Assembly (NCBI GenBank): GCA_934130005.1 | Contig: CAKOXD010000010.1 | Coordinates: 1 to 42,319, forward strand | Direction of reading: 5' to 3' | Origin: an uncultured Bacilli bacterium | GTDB lineage: Bacteria; Bacillota_I; Bacilli_A; RF39; UBA660 | DNA: 42,319 nucleotides | Shown here: in pieces, positions 1 through 8,089 of the stretch | Numbering within the stretch: position 1 is the first letter of the stretch | How the letters are laid out: the number at the start of each line of letters is the position of its first letter | The notes under the pieces: model-generated | Told to the model about the DNA's origin: nothing | The model's database searches: none | Seen by the model: the letters and a program-made list of their open reading frames with translations, nothing else | Position numbers and translations under genes: made by a program

Positions 1-172
1 CTCCTCCTACATTACTTGTTCCTTTTACATTTACATTTACTATTGCACTTCGAAGACTTGTTGATCCATATCCAAATGCTCTTGTACCTTCTATTCCTCC
101 TACGTTACTAGTTCCTTCTACATTTCCTCTTATTATTATCTCACTTACATCTCCACCACTATATCCTGAAAA
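1..172. repeat. Long direct repeat, copy A (partner at 973-1144)
   Basis: The first 76 bases are identical to 973-1048. The similarity continues with roughly ten mismatches to about base 172 and then fades. The spacing is 972 bases, exactly 324 codons, so it is an in-frame internal duplication of the GLUG-repeat gene. The repeat may continue left of the window. Confidence 0.9.
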
Positions 173-1990
173 TCCTCCTACGTTGTCTGTTCCTTTTACT
201 TTTATATTATTTGCGTTTATTCCAGCTGCTTTTCCTGTTTCAAATCCAAATAATCCTCCTGTGTTTTCATTTCCAGTTATATTTATATTATTCACATTTA
301 GATTTTCTACTGTTCCAAAATAATTATAGCCTATAATACTTCCTACATTTTTTATTCCATATTCCAATTTAAATCCTTCTATATTTAAATTCTTCAATGT
401 TCCTACTTTTGTCATGTACCCTATTAGTCCTTGATTATCTCCACCTTTTGTTTCTATTCCAATTAGTGTATGATTATCTCCATCTAAGTGTCCGCTAAAT
501 TGATTTTGATAGCTTCCTAACATATAAAATGGTTTTCCTGTAAAATCTATATCCTTTGTTAATTTAAAATACACTCCTACTTGGTCTGCTTTTATTGTTG
601 CTATCTTCCAGTCTTCATAACTTCCTATTAAGTATGGTTCACTTTCTGTTCCGCTTCCTTTTAATTTAAATTCTATTGGATCTTTTTCTGTGCTTTTTAT
701 TACTAATTCTCCTTTATTATTATAGTCAAAGTAATATCCTGATCCATCATCATCCCCACCTATATAGGTATCTATTGCACTTTCATAAGCATTTATATTT
801 CTACTTGTATTTGAATCAAATTTTGTTCCTGAATTAGACACTGTTACGGCATTTACTTTTTCTGAATAATAACTATTCTTGGCATCATTGTATGCTCCAC
901 GAAAAGTTTGTCCTTCTATATTTCCACTTTCTATTATTATTCCTGTTACTGTTTGGTTATTATAACCTACTGCTCCTCCTACATTACTTGTTCCTTTTAC
1001 ATTTACATTTACTATTGCACTTCGAAGACTTGTTGATCCATATCCAAATAATCTTGATCCTTCTATTCCTCCTACGTTACTAGTTCCCTCTACATTTCCT
1101 TTTATTATTATCTCACTTACATCTCCACCGCTAGCTCCTGCAAGTCCTCCTACATAATCTTTTCCAGTCATTTTTATATTACTTAATGTTAATCCTTTTA
1201 TTACTCCAGTATTAAATCCAAATAATCCTACATAATCCATTGTTGGTCTATTTATTGTTAAATTACTTATTGTTTTTGTATTCCCTTCAAATGTTCCTGC
1301 AAAAACTTTTGAGCTTGTTCCTATTGGCATGAATCTTTCATTTATTTTTAATTCTTCTTCCGTAAAATAGTCCTTATTTTCTTCTATATATTTTTTTGTA
1401 TTATTATCTATTTTACTCATATCCAGATTATTTCTTAATTTTACTGTTTTTCCTAAATAAGTTATTCCATCATTTACATTTTTACTTAATGCATATAAAT
1501 CACATACTGAATCTACATAATAGTATTCTTTTCCATCTATTGTTTCTTTTTCTAGTTCACATGCTACTTTATCTTCTATTATTTCTTCTTTTTCTTCTTC
1601 ATTACATTTTCCACTTATGTATGATTCTTTTCCTGCTTCATATTGTACTGAATATCCTAATATACATAAGTTAGTTCCTTTTGTTACTACATTTTTTTCA
1701 TTTATTTCTATTATTCCACTTGTTGGTTTTGTTCCTTTTACGCTTATTACTTTTGTTACATCTTCTACGTTATTTTCTCCTACTTTTATTTCTTTTTCTT
1801 CATTTTTTAATTCTTTTCTTATTAAGTAGTTTTCTACTGCTTTTACATATCCATATGATGAATCTATTGCTGATGCTCTTCTTGCATTCTCTATTATATT
1901 TAATATTACTGGTACTGCTATTATTGCTATTATTGCTAATACTACTATTACTGCTAACAATTCTATTAATGTAAAACCTCTTTTTTTCAT
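1..1990 (-). CDS. Large prepilin-like surface protein with GLUG repeats (partial, C-terminus off window)
   Basis: The frame is open for 663 codons from ATG at 1990 to the window edge, so the C-terminus is missing. Residues 1-30 are a type IV prepilin/pseudopilin N-terminus: short basic leader, then G-FTLIE and a hydrophobic helix (class III signal, expected to be cut by prepilin peptidase after the Gly). From about residue 165 there are two modules with the pattern 'G.F.G...I..L.I....VGLFG', typical of GLUG repeats of large bacterial adhesins. Residues about 283-339 are nearly repeated at 607-663. The ribosome site is AGTAGGA just upstream. Glycine, valine, isoleucine and threonine are almost always GGA, GTA, ATA and ACA, a stronger A-ending bias than in neighbouring genes. 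Role inferred: surface fibre or adhesin displayed through a pilin-type pathway. No pilus assembly gene is in the window. Confidence 0.85.
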   Translation of the reverse strand, partial: MKKRGFTLIELLAVIVVLAIIAIIAVPVILNIIENARRASAIDSSYGYVKAVENYLIRKELKNEEKEIKVGENNVEDVTKVISVKGTKPTSGIIEINEKNVVTKGTNLCILGYSVQYEAGKESYISGKCNEEEKEEIIEDKVACELEKETIDGKEYYYVDSVCDLYALSKNVNDGITYLGKTVKLRNNLDMSKIDNNTKKYIEENKDYFTEEELKINERFMPIGTSSKVFAGTFEGNTKTISNLTINRPTMDYVGLFGFNTGVIKGLTLSNIKMTGKDYVGGLAGASGGDVSEIIIKGNVEGTSNVGGIEGSRLFGYGSTSLRSAIVNVNVKGTSNVGGAVGYNNQTVTGIIIESGNIEGQTFRGAYNDAKNSYYSEKVNAVTVSNSGTKFDSNTSRNINAYESAIDTYIGGDDDGSGYYFDYNNKGELVIKSTEKDPIEFKLKGSGTESEPYLIGSYEDWKIATIKADQVGVYFKLTKDIDFTGKPFYMLGSYQNQFSGHLDGDNHTLIGIETKGGDNQGLIGYMTKVGTLKNLNIEGFKLEYGIKNVGSIIGYNYFGTVENLNVNNINITGNENTGGLFGFETGKAAGINANNIKVKGTDNVGGFSGYSGGDVSEIIIRGNVEGTSNVGGIEGTRAFGYGSTSLRSAIVNVNVKGTSNVGG
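973..1144. repeat. Long direct repeat, copy B (partner at 1-172)
   Basis: Second copy of the in-frame internal repeat in the GLUG-repeat gene. It encodes residues about 283-339, including a GYGSTSLRSAIVNVNVKGTS block found unchanged in copy A. Near-identity at DNA level suggests recent duplication or gene conversion. Confidence 0.9.
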
Positions 1991-2028
1991 TTTATTCCTA
2001 CTTTCTTACTATAAATAATTATATAAAA

Positions 2029-2055
2029 AAAACTAACTTTTTTCAAGTTAGTTTT
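2029..2055 (-). terminator. Intrinsic terminator of nrnA
   Basis: An 11-base perfect stem (2029-2039 with 2045-2055), 5-base loop, then a run of T on the minus strand. The nrnA stop codon (2048-2050) lies inside the stem. Confidence 0.85.
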
Positions 2056-3004
2056 CTTTATAATTTTTACATACAATATCTAAATCTTTTATAAGTTTAT
2101 CAACTTCTTCAAAATTTTTAAGCCTTACACCGCTAGCAAATTTATGACCTCCACCATTATATTTACTTGCTACTTCGTTTATAATAGGTCCTCTTGATCT
2201 TATTGATCCTCGTATATTATTATTATTTTTATCTTCTGAAAATACTGCCCATGATTCTACATTTTCTATATAATTAAAATCATTAACCATATTACCAGCA
2301 GTAGCGGCATCAACATTATATTCCTCTAATGTCTTGTTATCTATCTTTATATATGCAAATCCATTTTCTGTTACATTCATATTATCTTGTAAATATCCAT
2401 GAAATCTAATTTCCCTAATTGGTCTCATATACAAATTTTTATACAACTTTGTAAAATCTATTTTTGTTTCTTTTATCAATTTTGATACTAAATCAAATGT
2501 TTTAGGAGTGGTGTATGAAAATAAGAAACGATCTGTATCAGCTACTAATCCTATAAATAATTTTTCTGCTGCACTTTTACTTATTTTTAATTTTGTATTA
2601 AATGCTAATTCCATAATCATTTGTGATGCACTACTTGCTGTTTCATCAATCCATTCTAATGAACATGTCTTTTCTATAAATGGATGATGATCAATTTTTA
2701 TAGAATATGCAAATTCATTTGGTATAGCTGAATCTATTCTTGCTAAATCCGGAGTATCTGTTACTACAAGTAACATATTAGATGTATCTTCTGGTAATTT
2801 GTCTAAAACTCCTAAATATTTAAATTTAGATGTTGAACAACCTACTACGTAAACTTTTTTTTCTGGAAAAGTATTTTTTATTATTTCTTTTAATCCAATA
2901 CTACTTCCAAGTGCATCAGGATCTGGTCCAACATGACGTGCAATTACAATATTATCATATTTTTTTATTAAATTATAAATTTTTTTTAACATCTTATTTG
3001 ACAT
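2048..3004 (-). CDS. nrnA: DHH/DHHA1 phosphoesterase, NrnA-like oligoribonuclease / pAp phosphatase
   Basis: The protein has the DHH family layout: a DPDALGSS motif near the N-terminus, D-T-D, the metal-binding IDHH motif, and a C-terminal DHHA1 domain with GGGHKFASG. The family hydrolyses short RNA oligonucleotides (nanoRNA) to mononucleotides and dephosphorylates 3'-phosphoadenosine 5'-phosphate; in Gram-positives it replaces Orn. About 318 residues is the usual length. I place the start at ATG 3004 because GGAG lies six bases upstream, at 3011-3014. A TTG at 3016 would extend the frame by four codons into the end of the acetate kinase gene but has no ribosome site of its own. It is translated just behind that gene, and the hairpin at 2029-2055 ends the transcript. 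Confidence 0.85.
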   Translation of the reverse strand: MSNKMLKKIYNLIKKYDNIVIARHVGPDPDALGSSIGLKEIIKNTFPEKKVYVVGCSTSKFKYLGVLDKLPEDTSNMLLVVTDTPDLARIDSAIPNEFAYSIKIDHHPFIEKTCSLEWIDETASSASQMIMELAFNTKLKISKSAAEKLFIGLVADTDRFLFSYTTPKTFDLVSKLIKETKIDFTKLYKNLYMRPIREIRFHGYLQDNMNVTENGFAYIKIDNKTLEEYNVDAATAGNMVNDFNYIENVESWAVFSEDKNNNNIRGSIRSRGPIINEVASKYNGGGHKFASGVRLKNFEEVDKLIKDLDIVCKNYKEN

Positions 3005-3005
3005 A

Positions 3006-4187
3006 TTATTCTCCAATTAATTCAAGTGTATCTTCTGCTATCATAAGTTCTTCATTTGTTGGTATTACATATACTTGTACTTTTGAATTTTCACTACTTA
3101 TTTTTATTTCTTCTCCTCTTACAAGGTTTGCTTCTTTATCAAGATAAATACCTAAACATTCTAGTTTTTTTACTATTGCTTCACGTGCTTCTATCGCATT
3201 TTCTCCTAATCCTGCAGTAAAGACTATTAAGTCTACTCCTCCTGCTTCTACATAATATTGAGCTATATATTTAACTACTGTATCCACATATTTATTGAAA
3301 GCTAGTATGCATCTTTCATTATTTTCTTTTACACCAGCATATATATCTCTAAAATCACTGTATTTTCCACTTAATCCTAAGAATCCAGATTTTTTATTTA
3401 AATCATTCATTACTTCATCTATTGTTTCATCAGTATTAGACATAACATAAGGAATTATAGATGGATCTATATCTCCACTACGTGTACCCATCATTATTCC
3501 TGCAAGTGGTGTAAATCCCATTGTTGTATCTAAACATTTTCCATTTTCTACAAGTGATAATGATCCTCCACTTCCTAAGTGACATATAATCGCTTTATAT
3601 GTATCCTTTTTTAATATTCTTGGTATTTGATGACTTATATAACAATGACTTGTTCCATGAAATCCATATTTACGTACCTTATAATCTTGATACCATTCAT
3701 ATGGTACTGGATATATATAATTTACTTTATCCATTGTTTGATGAAATGCTGTATCAAAAACTCCTACCATTTTTACATTAGGTAAAGCTTTTTTTACTGC
3801 TTCAATCCCTAAAATATTAGCTGGATTATGAAGTGGTGCTAGAGGAATATATTTCTTTAAATCTTCAATTACTTCATCAGTAATAATAACAGATTTATTA
3901 TATTTATCTGCACCATGTACTAGTCTATGTCCTACTCCATCTATTTCTTCTAATGAAGATATTATTTTTAGTGAAATTAATCTATCTAATAACACTTCTA
4001 CTGCCACTGTATGATTTGGCATATCTACTTCTTCTTTTATTTTTTCTCCATTATATTTTATTGTATAAAAACTATTTGGTAAAGTAACTCTTTCAAAATA
4101 CCCACTTGCTATGCATGTTTTATTATCCATATCAAATAGACTAAATTTTAAAGAACTACTTCCAGCGTTTATTGATATTATTTTCAT
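3006..4187 (-). CDS. ackA: Acetate kinase, copy 1
   Basis: Acetate kinase (393 residues, normal length) makes acetate and ATP from acetyl phosphate and ADP in the cytoplasm. Signatures seen: N-terminal ISINAGSSSLKF, GHRLVHG (substrate Arg), FDTAFHQTM (catalytic Asp), GFHGTSH (catalytic His), GFTPLAGIMMGTRSGDIDP, and the C-terminal TNEEL carrying the conserved Glu. One oddity: the nucleotide-binding loop that usually reads HLGNG(A/G)S is HLGSGGS here, an Asn to Ser change not found in the neighbouring copy. AAGAAGG is the ribosome site. It is followed without a gap by nrnA and has its own -10 box behind the terminator of the second acetate kinase gene, so the two kinase genes appear to be separately transcribed. 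Substrate preference (acetate, propionate or butyrate) cannot be read from the sequence. Confidence 0.92.
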   Translation of the reverse strand: MKIISINAGSSSLKFSLFDMDNKTCIASGYFERVTLPNSFYTIKYNGEKIKEEVDMPNHTVAVEVLLDRLISLKIISSLEEIDGVGHRLVHGADKYNKSVIITDEVIEDLKKYIPLAPLHNPANILGIEAVKKALPNVKMVGVFDTAFHQTMDKVNYIYPVPYEWYQDYKVRKYGFHGTSHCYISHQIPRILKKDTYKAIICHLGSGGSLSLVENGKCLDTTMGFTPLAGIMMGTRSGDIDPSIIPYVMSNTDETIDEVMNDLNKKSGFLGLSGKYSDFRDIYAGVKENNERCILAFNKYVDTVVKYIAQYYVEAGGVDLIVFTAGLGENAIEAREAIVKKLECLGIYLDKEANLVRGEEIKISSENSKVQVYVIPTNEELMIAEDTLELIGE

Positions 4188-4212
4188 ACATTACCTTCTT
4201 TCTACCATATTT

Positions 4213-4218
4213 ATTATA
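4213..4218 (-). promoter_or_regulatory. -10 box for ackA copy 1 - nrnA
   Basis: TATAAT on the minus strand, 26 bases before the ATG at 4187 and directly after the terminator of the upstream gene. No good -35 is seen at 17 bases. Confidence 0.5.
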
Positions 4219-4239
4219 CTATAAATTTGAACAGAATAA

Positions 4240-4264
4240 AAGAAGTAAAACTATTTTACTTCTT
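4240..4264 (-). terminator. Intrinsic terminator of ackA copy 2
   Basis: An 11-base perfect stem (4240-4250 with 4254-4264) with a 3-base loop. The stop codon of the gene (4263-4265) overlaps the stem. The following T run is short, so some read-through is possible. Confidence 0.7.
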
Positions 4265-5459
4265 AATTATTGTTTGATAATTTATATGTATCACGTGCTA
4301 TCATAAGTTCTTCATCAGTTGCAACTACATATACTGGTATTTTTGACTCGGCTTTTGTAATAATACCTTCAATTCCTTTTCTTACAATTGTGTTATTATT
4401 TTTTTCTTCATCTAATATAATACCTAATGATGTTAGTTTTTTTAATGCTTCTCCTCTTATAATAGAGTCGTTTTCTCCTCCACCTGCTGTAAAACAAATA
4501 GCATCTACATTACCATTTAGTTTTACATAATATTTTGCAATATAGTCAACAATTTTATCTGTATACATATCAAATGCTAATATTACTTTTTCATCATTTG
4601 CATAGAATGCTCTATCTAAATCTCTTAGATCGCTCATTCCAGCTATTCCTTCTAGTCCACTTTCTTTATTTAGCATAGTATCTATTCTATCTAAATTAAA
4701 TCCTGTTTTTTTACTTACATAATTTAACATAGTATAATCTATATCTCCACTACGTGTTCCCATCATTATTCCTGCATTTGGAGTAAATCCCATTGATGTA
4801 TCAATGCATTTTCCATTTTCTATTGCTGATATACTAGCACCATTACCTATATGACAAATTATTAAATTTGGATTTTCTTTATTTAATATTTTTTTCATTT
4901 GTTCTGTTATAAACCTATGACTTAATCCATGAAATCCATATTTACGTACATGATATTTTACATACCATTCATATGGTACTGGATAAAGATATGTTTTTTC
5001 TTTCATTGTTTGATGAAATGCTGTATCAAAACATGCAACTTCTATAGAATCCGGAATAGCATTTTTAAATACTTTAACTCCCATTAAATTTGCTGGATTA
5101 TGAAGTGGTGCTAATTCTGATATTGATTCGATTTCTTGTATTACTCTATCATCTATTATAACACTTTTAGAATATTTATTTCCTCCATGAACTATTCTAT
5201 GTCCTATAGCTTTTATTTCATCTAAACTTTTTATCATTTTTTGTTCTACTAATTCATTTAATAAAATTTTTACAGCTTCTTCATGATTTTTTATTTCTAT
5301 ATCTTTTCCTATTTTTTCATTATTTACACGTATACTATAGTTACTACCTTCTAATCCAATTCTATCAAAGGTACCTTTCATTAGTACTTCTTCTTCTGGC
5401 ATTTCATAAAGTCTAAATTTTAATGTTGAACTACCAGCGTTTACTGATAATAATTTCAT
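4263..5459 (-). CDS. ackA: Acetate kinase, copy 2
   Basis: A second complete acetate kinase (398 residues) with the same fold signatures: LSVNAGSSTLKF, GHRIVHGG, CFDTAFHQTM, GFHGLSH, CHIGNGAS (canonical nucleotide loop), GFTPNAGIMMGTRSGDID and TDEELMIARD. It differs from copy 1 at several otherwise conserved points (GFHGLSH against GFHGTSH; NGAS against SGGS), so the two are diverged paralogues, not a fresh duplication. It is the last gene of the leftward operon dus-RDD-lysS-phosphatase-ackA. AAAGG precedes the ATG. With the PduL-type phosphotransacylase at 38130 it forms a plausible acyl-CoA to acetate pathway. Confidence 0.92.
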   Translation of the reverse strand: MKLLSVNAGSSTLKFRLYEMPEEEVLMKGTFDRIGLEGSNYSIRVNNEKIGKDIEIKNHEEAVKILLNELVEQKMIKSLDEIKAIGHRIVHGGNKYSKSVIIDDRVIQEIESISELAPLHNPANLMGVKVFKNAIPDSIEVACFDTAFHQTMKEKTYLYPVPYEWYVKYHVRKYGFHGLSHRFITEQMKKILNKENPNLIICHIGNGASISAIENGKCIDTSMGFTPNAGIMMGTRSGDIDYTMLNYVSKKTGFNLDRIDTMLNKESGLEGIAGMSDLRDLDRAFYANDEKVILAFDMYTDKIVDYIAKYYVKLNGNVDAICFTAGGGENDSIIRGEALKKLTSLGIILDEEKNNNTIVRKGIEGIITKAESKIPVYVVATDEELMIARDTYKLSNNN

Positions 5460-5473
5460 TTTATCAAACCTTT

Positions 5474-6007
5474 CTAAATATCATACTCTATTATTCTTAA
5501 GTTTGGAATATCTATTTTACTCATATCACCATCATCTGGAATTCCATTAATTAAATAATGCATTCCTCTAAGTACAGCACTATGTGTTACTACTAATACA
5601 TTTTTATCACTATATTTTATTCTAATATCTTCTAAAAATTCTGACAATCTTTTCATAAAATCTTGTACTTTTTCTATTTTATTTTCACAAGTATTTATAT
5701 AAAAATTCCAGCACTTTACTGTATCAACGTTTTCAATACTAACACCTTCACACATTCCCCAGTTTCTTTCTATTATCCTATCATCTATATTAATAGGATA
5801 TTTATTATCTGTGATTATACGTGCTGTATCTATTGCTCTTCTAAGTGGTGAAGATATAACTACATCTATATTTAATGAACTAATTAAATCTTGTAATTTT
5901 TTAGCATCTTCTATTCCTTTTAAACTTAAGTCTGCTTCTGTTTGTCCTTGAACTAGTCCATACTTGTTTTTTTCTGTTTGTCCATGTCTTACTAAATATA
6001 ATTTCAT
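5474..6007 (-). CDS. Histidine phosphatase family protein (phosphoglycerate mutase-like)
   Basis: 177 residues beginning LYLVRHGQTEKN, the RHG motif that carries the phosphorylated catalytic His. The second half contains SSPLRRAIDTA (phosphate-binding Arg) and VVTHSAVLRG (second catalytic His). This is the small-molecule phosphatase branch (GpmB/CobC/PhoE-like), shorter than true cofactor-dependent phosphoglycerate mutase (about 230-250 residues), so a broad phosphatase is more likely than a glycolytic enzyme. Substrate unknown. It starts one base after the lysS stop codon, with GGTGG inside the end of lysS as ribosome site, so the two are translationally linked. Confidence 0.82.
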   Translation of the reverse strand: MKLYLVRHGQTEKNKYGLVQGQTEADLSLKGIEDAKKLQDLISSLNIDVVISSPLRRAIDTARIITDNKYPINIDDRIIERNWGMCEGVSIENVDTVKCWNFYINTCENKIEKVQDFMKRLSEFLEDIRIKYSDKNVLVVTHSAVLRGMHYLINGIPDDGDMSKIDIPNLRIIEYDI

Positions 6008-6008
6008 T

Positions 6009-7496
6009 TTATTTTTCCACCGGTTTCATAGTTGGGAATAATATAACATCACGAATTGAGTCTGATTCTGTAAATAACATTACAAGTCTATCAATTCCAT
6101 ATCCAACTCCTCCTGCTGGTGGCATACCATATTCAAGTGCTTCTACAAAGTCCATATCAATATCATTTGCTTCTTCATTTCCTAAATCTTTTTCTTTTAA
6201 TTGTTCTTCAAATCTTTCTAATTGATCTATTGGATCATTAAGTTCAGTATAGGCATTTGCAAATTCTCTTCCACCTATAAATAATTCAAATCTATCTACA
6301 AATCTAGGATCTTGTTTATTTTTCTTTGTAAGTGGTGATATTTCAACTGGATGTCCATAAAGGAATGTTGGTTGAATTAAAGTTTCTTCTACATATTTTT
6401 CAAAGAATAAATTAATTATATGTCCTACTGTATGTTCATGTTCTTGCACTTCAATATTGTGTTGTTTTGCTAATTCTAATGCTTCTTCTATTGTATAGTC
6501 TTTTTTAAAATCAATTCCTGTTTGTTCTTTTATAGCATCAACCATACTTATTCTCTTCCATGGTCCTTCTAGATTAATTTCGTATCCGTACCAGTTATAA
6601 GTCATTTTATTCATTACATCTTTAGCGATTTTTTGATACATTTTTTCTGTTAAATCCATCATACCTTCTAAATCAGAATAAGCTAAATATGCTTCCATTA
6701 AAGTAAATTCTGGATTATGTTTTGGATCCATTCCTTCGTTTCTAAATACTCTACCTATTTCATATACTGCTTCCATTCCACCTACTAATAATCTTTTAAG
6801 TGGTAATTCTAGCGCTATTCTTAAATACATATCTAAGTCTTGAGCATTATGATGTGTGATAAATGGTCTTGCACTTGCTCCTGTTAAAAGTGTTGATAAA
6901 ACTGGTGTTTCTACTTCAGTAAATCCTTCACTATCCATAAAGTTTCTAATACATGTTATTATTTTAGAACGTAAGAATGCTACTTTTTTAGATTCATCAT
7001 TCATAATTAAATCTACATAGCGTCTTCTATACCTTTCTTCTATATCTGTAAGTCCATGAAATTTTTCTGGTAGTGGTTTTAAAGCTTTTACTAAATGTGT
7101 ATATTTTAAACATTTAATAGTTAATTCACCTGTTTTAGTTTTCATAACTTTTCCATATACACCAACTATATCCCCAATATCTGCAGATTTAAATAAACTA
7201 TATGTTTCTTCTCCTACATCGTTTATTGATATATATATTTGAATAGGACCTGTTTTATCTTTTATAGAGAAGAAAGATGCTTTTCCCATTTTTCTTATAA
7301 ACATTATTCTTCCTGCTACTGTTGCAGTGTCAGTCATATTTTCAAATTCTTCATGTTCTACATCTTTGTATTTTTCTTTTAAATCTTTTGCATATGCATC
7401 TCTTTTAAAAGATTCTCCAAATGGATCTATCCCTAGTTCTTTTATTTTTTCTAATTTTTCTCTTCTTACTAATTCTTGTTCTGTTAATTGTCTCAT
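6009..7496 (-). CDS. lysS: Lysyl-tRNA synthetase, class II
   Basis: 495 residues, the normal length. The N-terminal OB fold (about 55-150) binds the tRNA anticodon. The class II catalytic domain shows motif 1 (FTEVETPVL), motif 2 (RVFRNEGMDPKHNPEFT) and motif 3 (GYGIDRLVML). Motif 2 in this form and TGASARPF are typical of LysRS. It charges tRNA-Lys in the cytoplasm. The start codon overlaps the stop codon of the RDD gene (ATGA) with AGGTGA upstream, so the genes are coupled. The dus-lysS order is common in Bacillota. Confidence 0.96.
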   Translation of the reverse strand: MRQLTEQELVRREKLEKIKELGIDPFGESFKRDAYAKDLKEKYKDVEHEEFENMTDTATVAGRIMFIRKMGKASFFSIKDKTGPIQIYISINDVGEETYSLFKSADIGDIVGVYGKVMKTKTGELTIKCLKYTHLVKALKPLPEKFHGLTDIEERYRRRYVDLIMNDESKKVAFLRSKIITCIRNFMDSEGFTEVETPVLSTLLTGASARPFITHHNAQDLDMYLRIALELPLKRLLVGGMEAVYEIGRVFRNEGMDPKHNPEFTLMEAYLAYSDLEGMMDLTEKMYQKIAKDVMNKMTYNWYGYEINLEGPWKRISMVDAIKEQTGIDFKKDYTIEEALELAKQHNIEVQEHEHTVGHIINLFFEKYVEETLIQPTFLYGHPVEISPLTKKNKQDPRFVDRFELFIGGREFANAYTELNDPIDQLERFEEQLKEKDLGNEEANDIDMDFVEALEYGMPPAGGVGYGIDRLVMLFTESDSIRDVILFPTMKPVEK

Positions 7497-8089
7497 TCTT
7501 TTTCACCTCTAAAAACTATATTACTTTTGCTTAAAATATCTTGTAAGCCTCTCTTGTCATGTCTATATAATATCATAAATATGCTTATAATTACTAGTAT
7601 AAATTGTATAAATCCTAAAATTATTAAGCTAAATAGATATATTTTTGGATTAACTATCTCTACTAAAAATATAGTTATTAATGAATATATAATTCCAACA
7701 TCAATAATACTTCTTACAAATGTATTATATATATTTAGTTTTTTTCCATCTTTTTCTTTTATTTCTAATTTCATTATATATTTACCAATTGTTGTTTTAA
7801 ACATTAAAGGTATTATTACATAATAGATTATTATTATTATTAAACTTATAACATTATATAATACATTTGCTTCATCAATACTGCTTATATATCTTGAATA
7901 TTCATTAAAATAACTCTCAAATGTTATTTCATTATTTAAAGCTTGTTCTGTTAAATCATTTATATCACTATTTAAAAATGCTACATTTTGATTTTTTGGT
8001 ATAAAGTATGCTATTATCATCAAAATAGCTGATATAAATATAAAGTCTATAATATATGCGATTAGTCTTTTACTAAAATTAGCATTCAT
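7493..8089 (-). CDS. RDD family membrane protein
   Basis: 198 residues with the RDD layout: a first membrane helix beginning RLIAYIIDFIFI (the R..D pair that names the family), a second at about 75-95, the short conserved segment TTIGKYIMKLEI, then two more helices (about 125-145 and 150-172), and a C-terminal RGLQDILSKSNIV. The loop between helices 1 and 2 is outside and about 40 residues long. Some RDD proteins have been linked to Na+/H+ exchange, but a function cannot be assigned here. The start overlaps the end of dus by 11 bases, with AAGGAG upstream. Confidence 0.8.
   Translation of the reverse strand: MNANFSKRLIAYIIDFIFISAILMIIAYFIPKNQNVAFLNSDINDLTEQALNNEITFESYFNEYSRYISSIDEANVLYNVISLIIIIIYYVIIPLMFKTTIGKYIMKLEIKEKDGKKLNIYNTFVRSIIDVGIIYSLITIFLVEIVNPKIYLFSLIILGFIQFILVIISIFMILYRHDKRGLQDILSKSNIVFRGEKE

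Noticed and set aside
892..1974. Several rightward open frames giving Leu/Phe-rich chains
   Set aside because: They are antisense to the GLUG-repeat gene, whose A-ending codons read as T-rich hydrophobic codons in reverse. No ribosome sites.
3005..3016. TTG start for nrnA
   Set aside because: GGAG with proper spacing serves the ATG at 3004; the TTG precedes that site.
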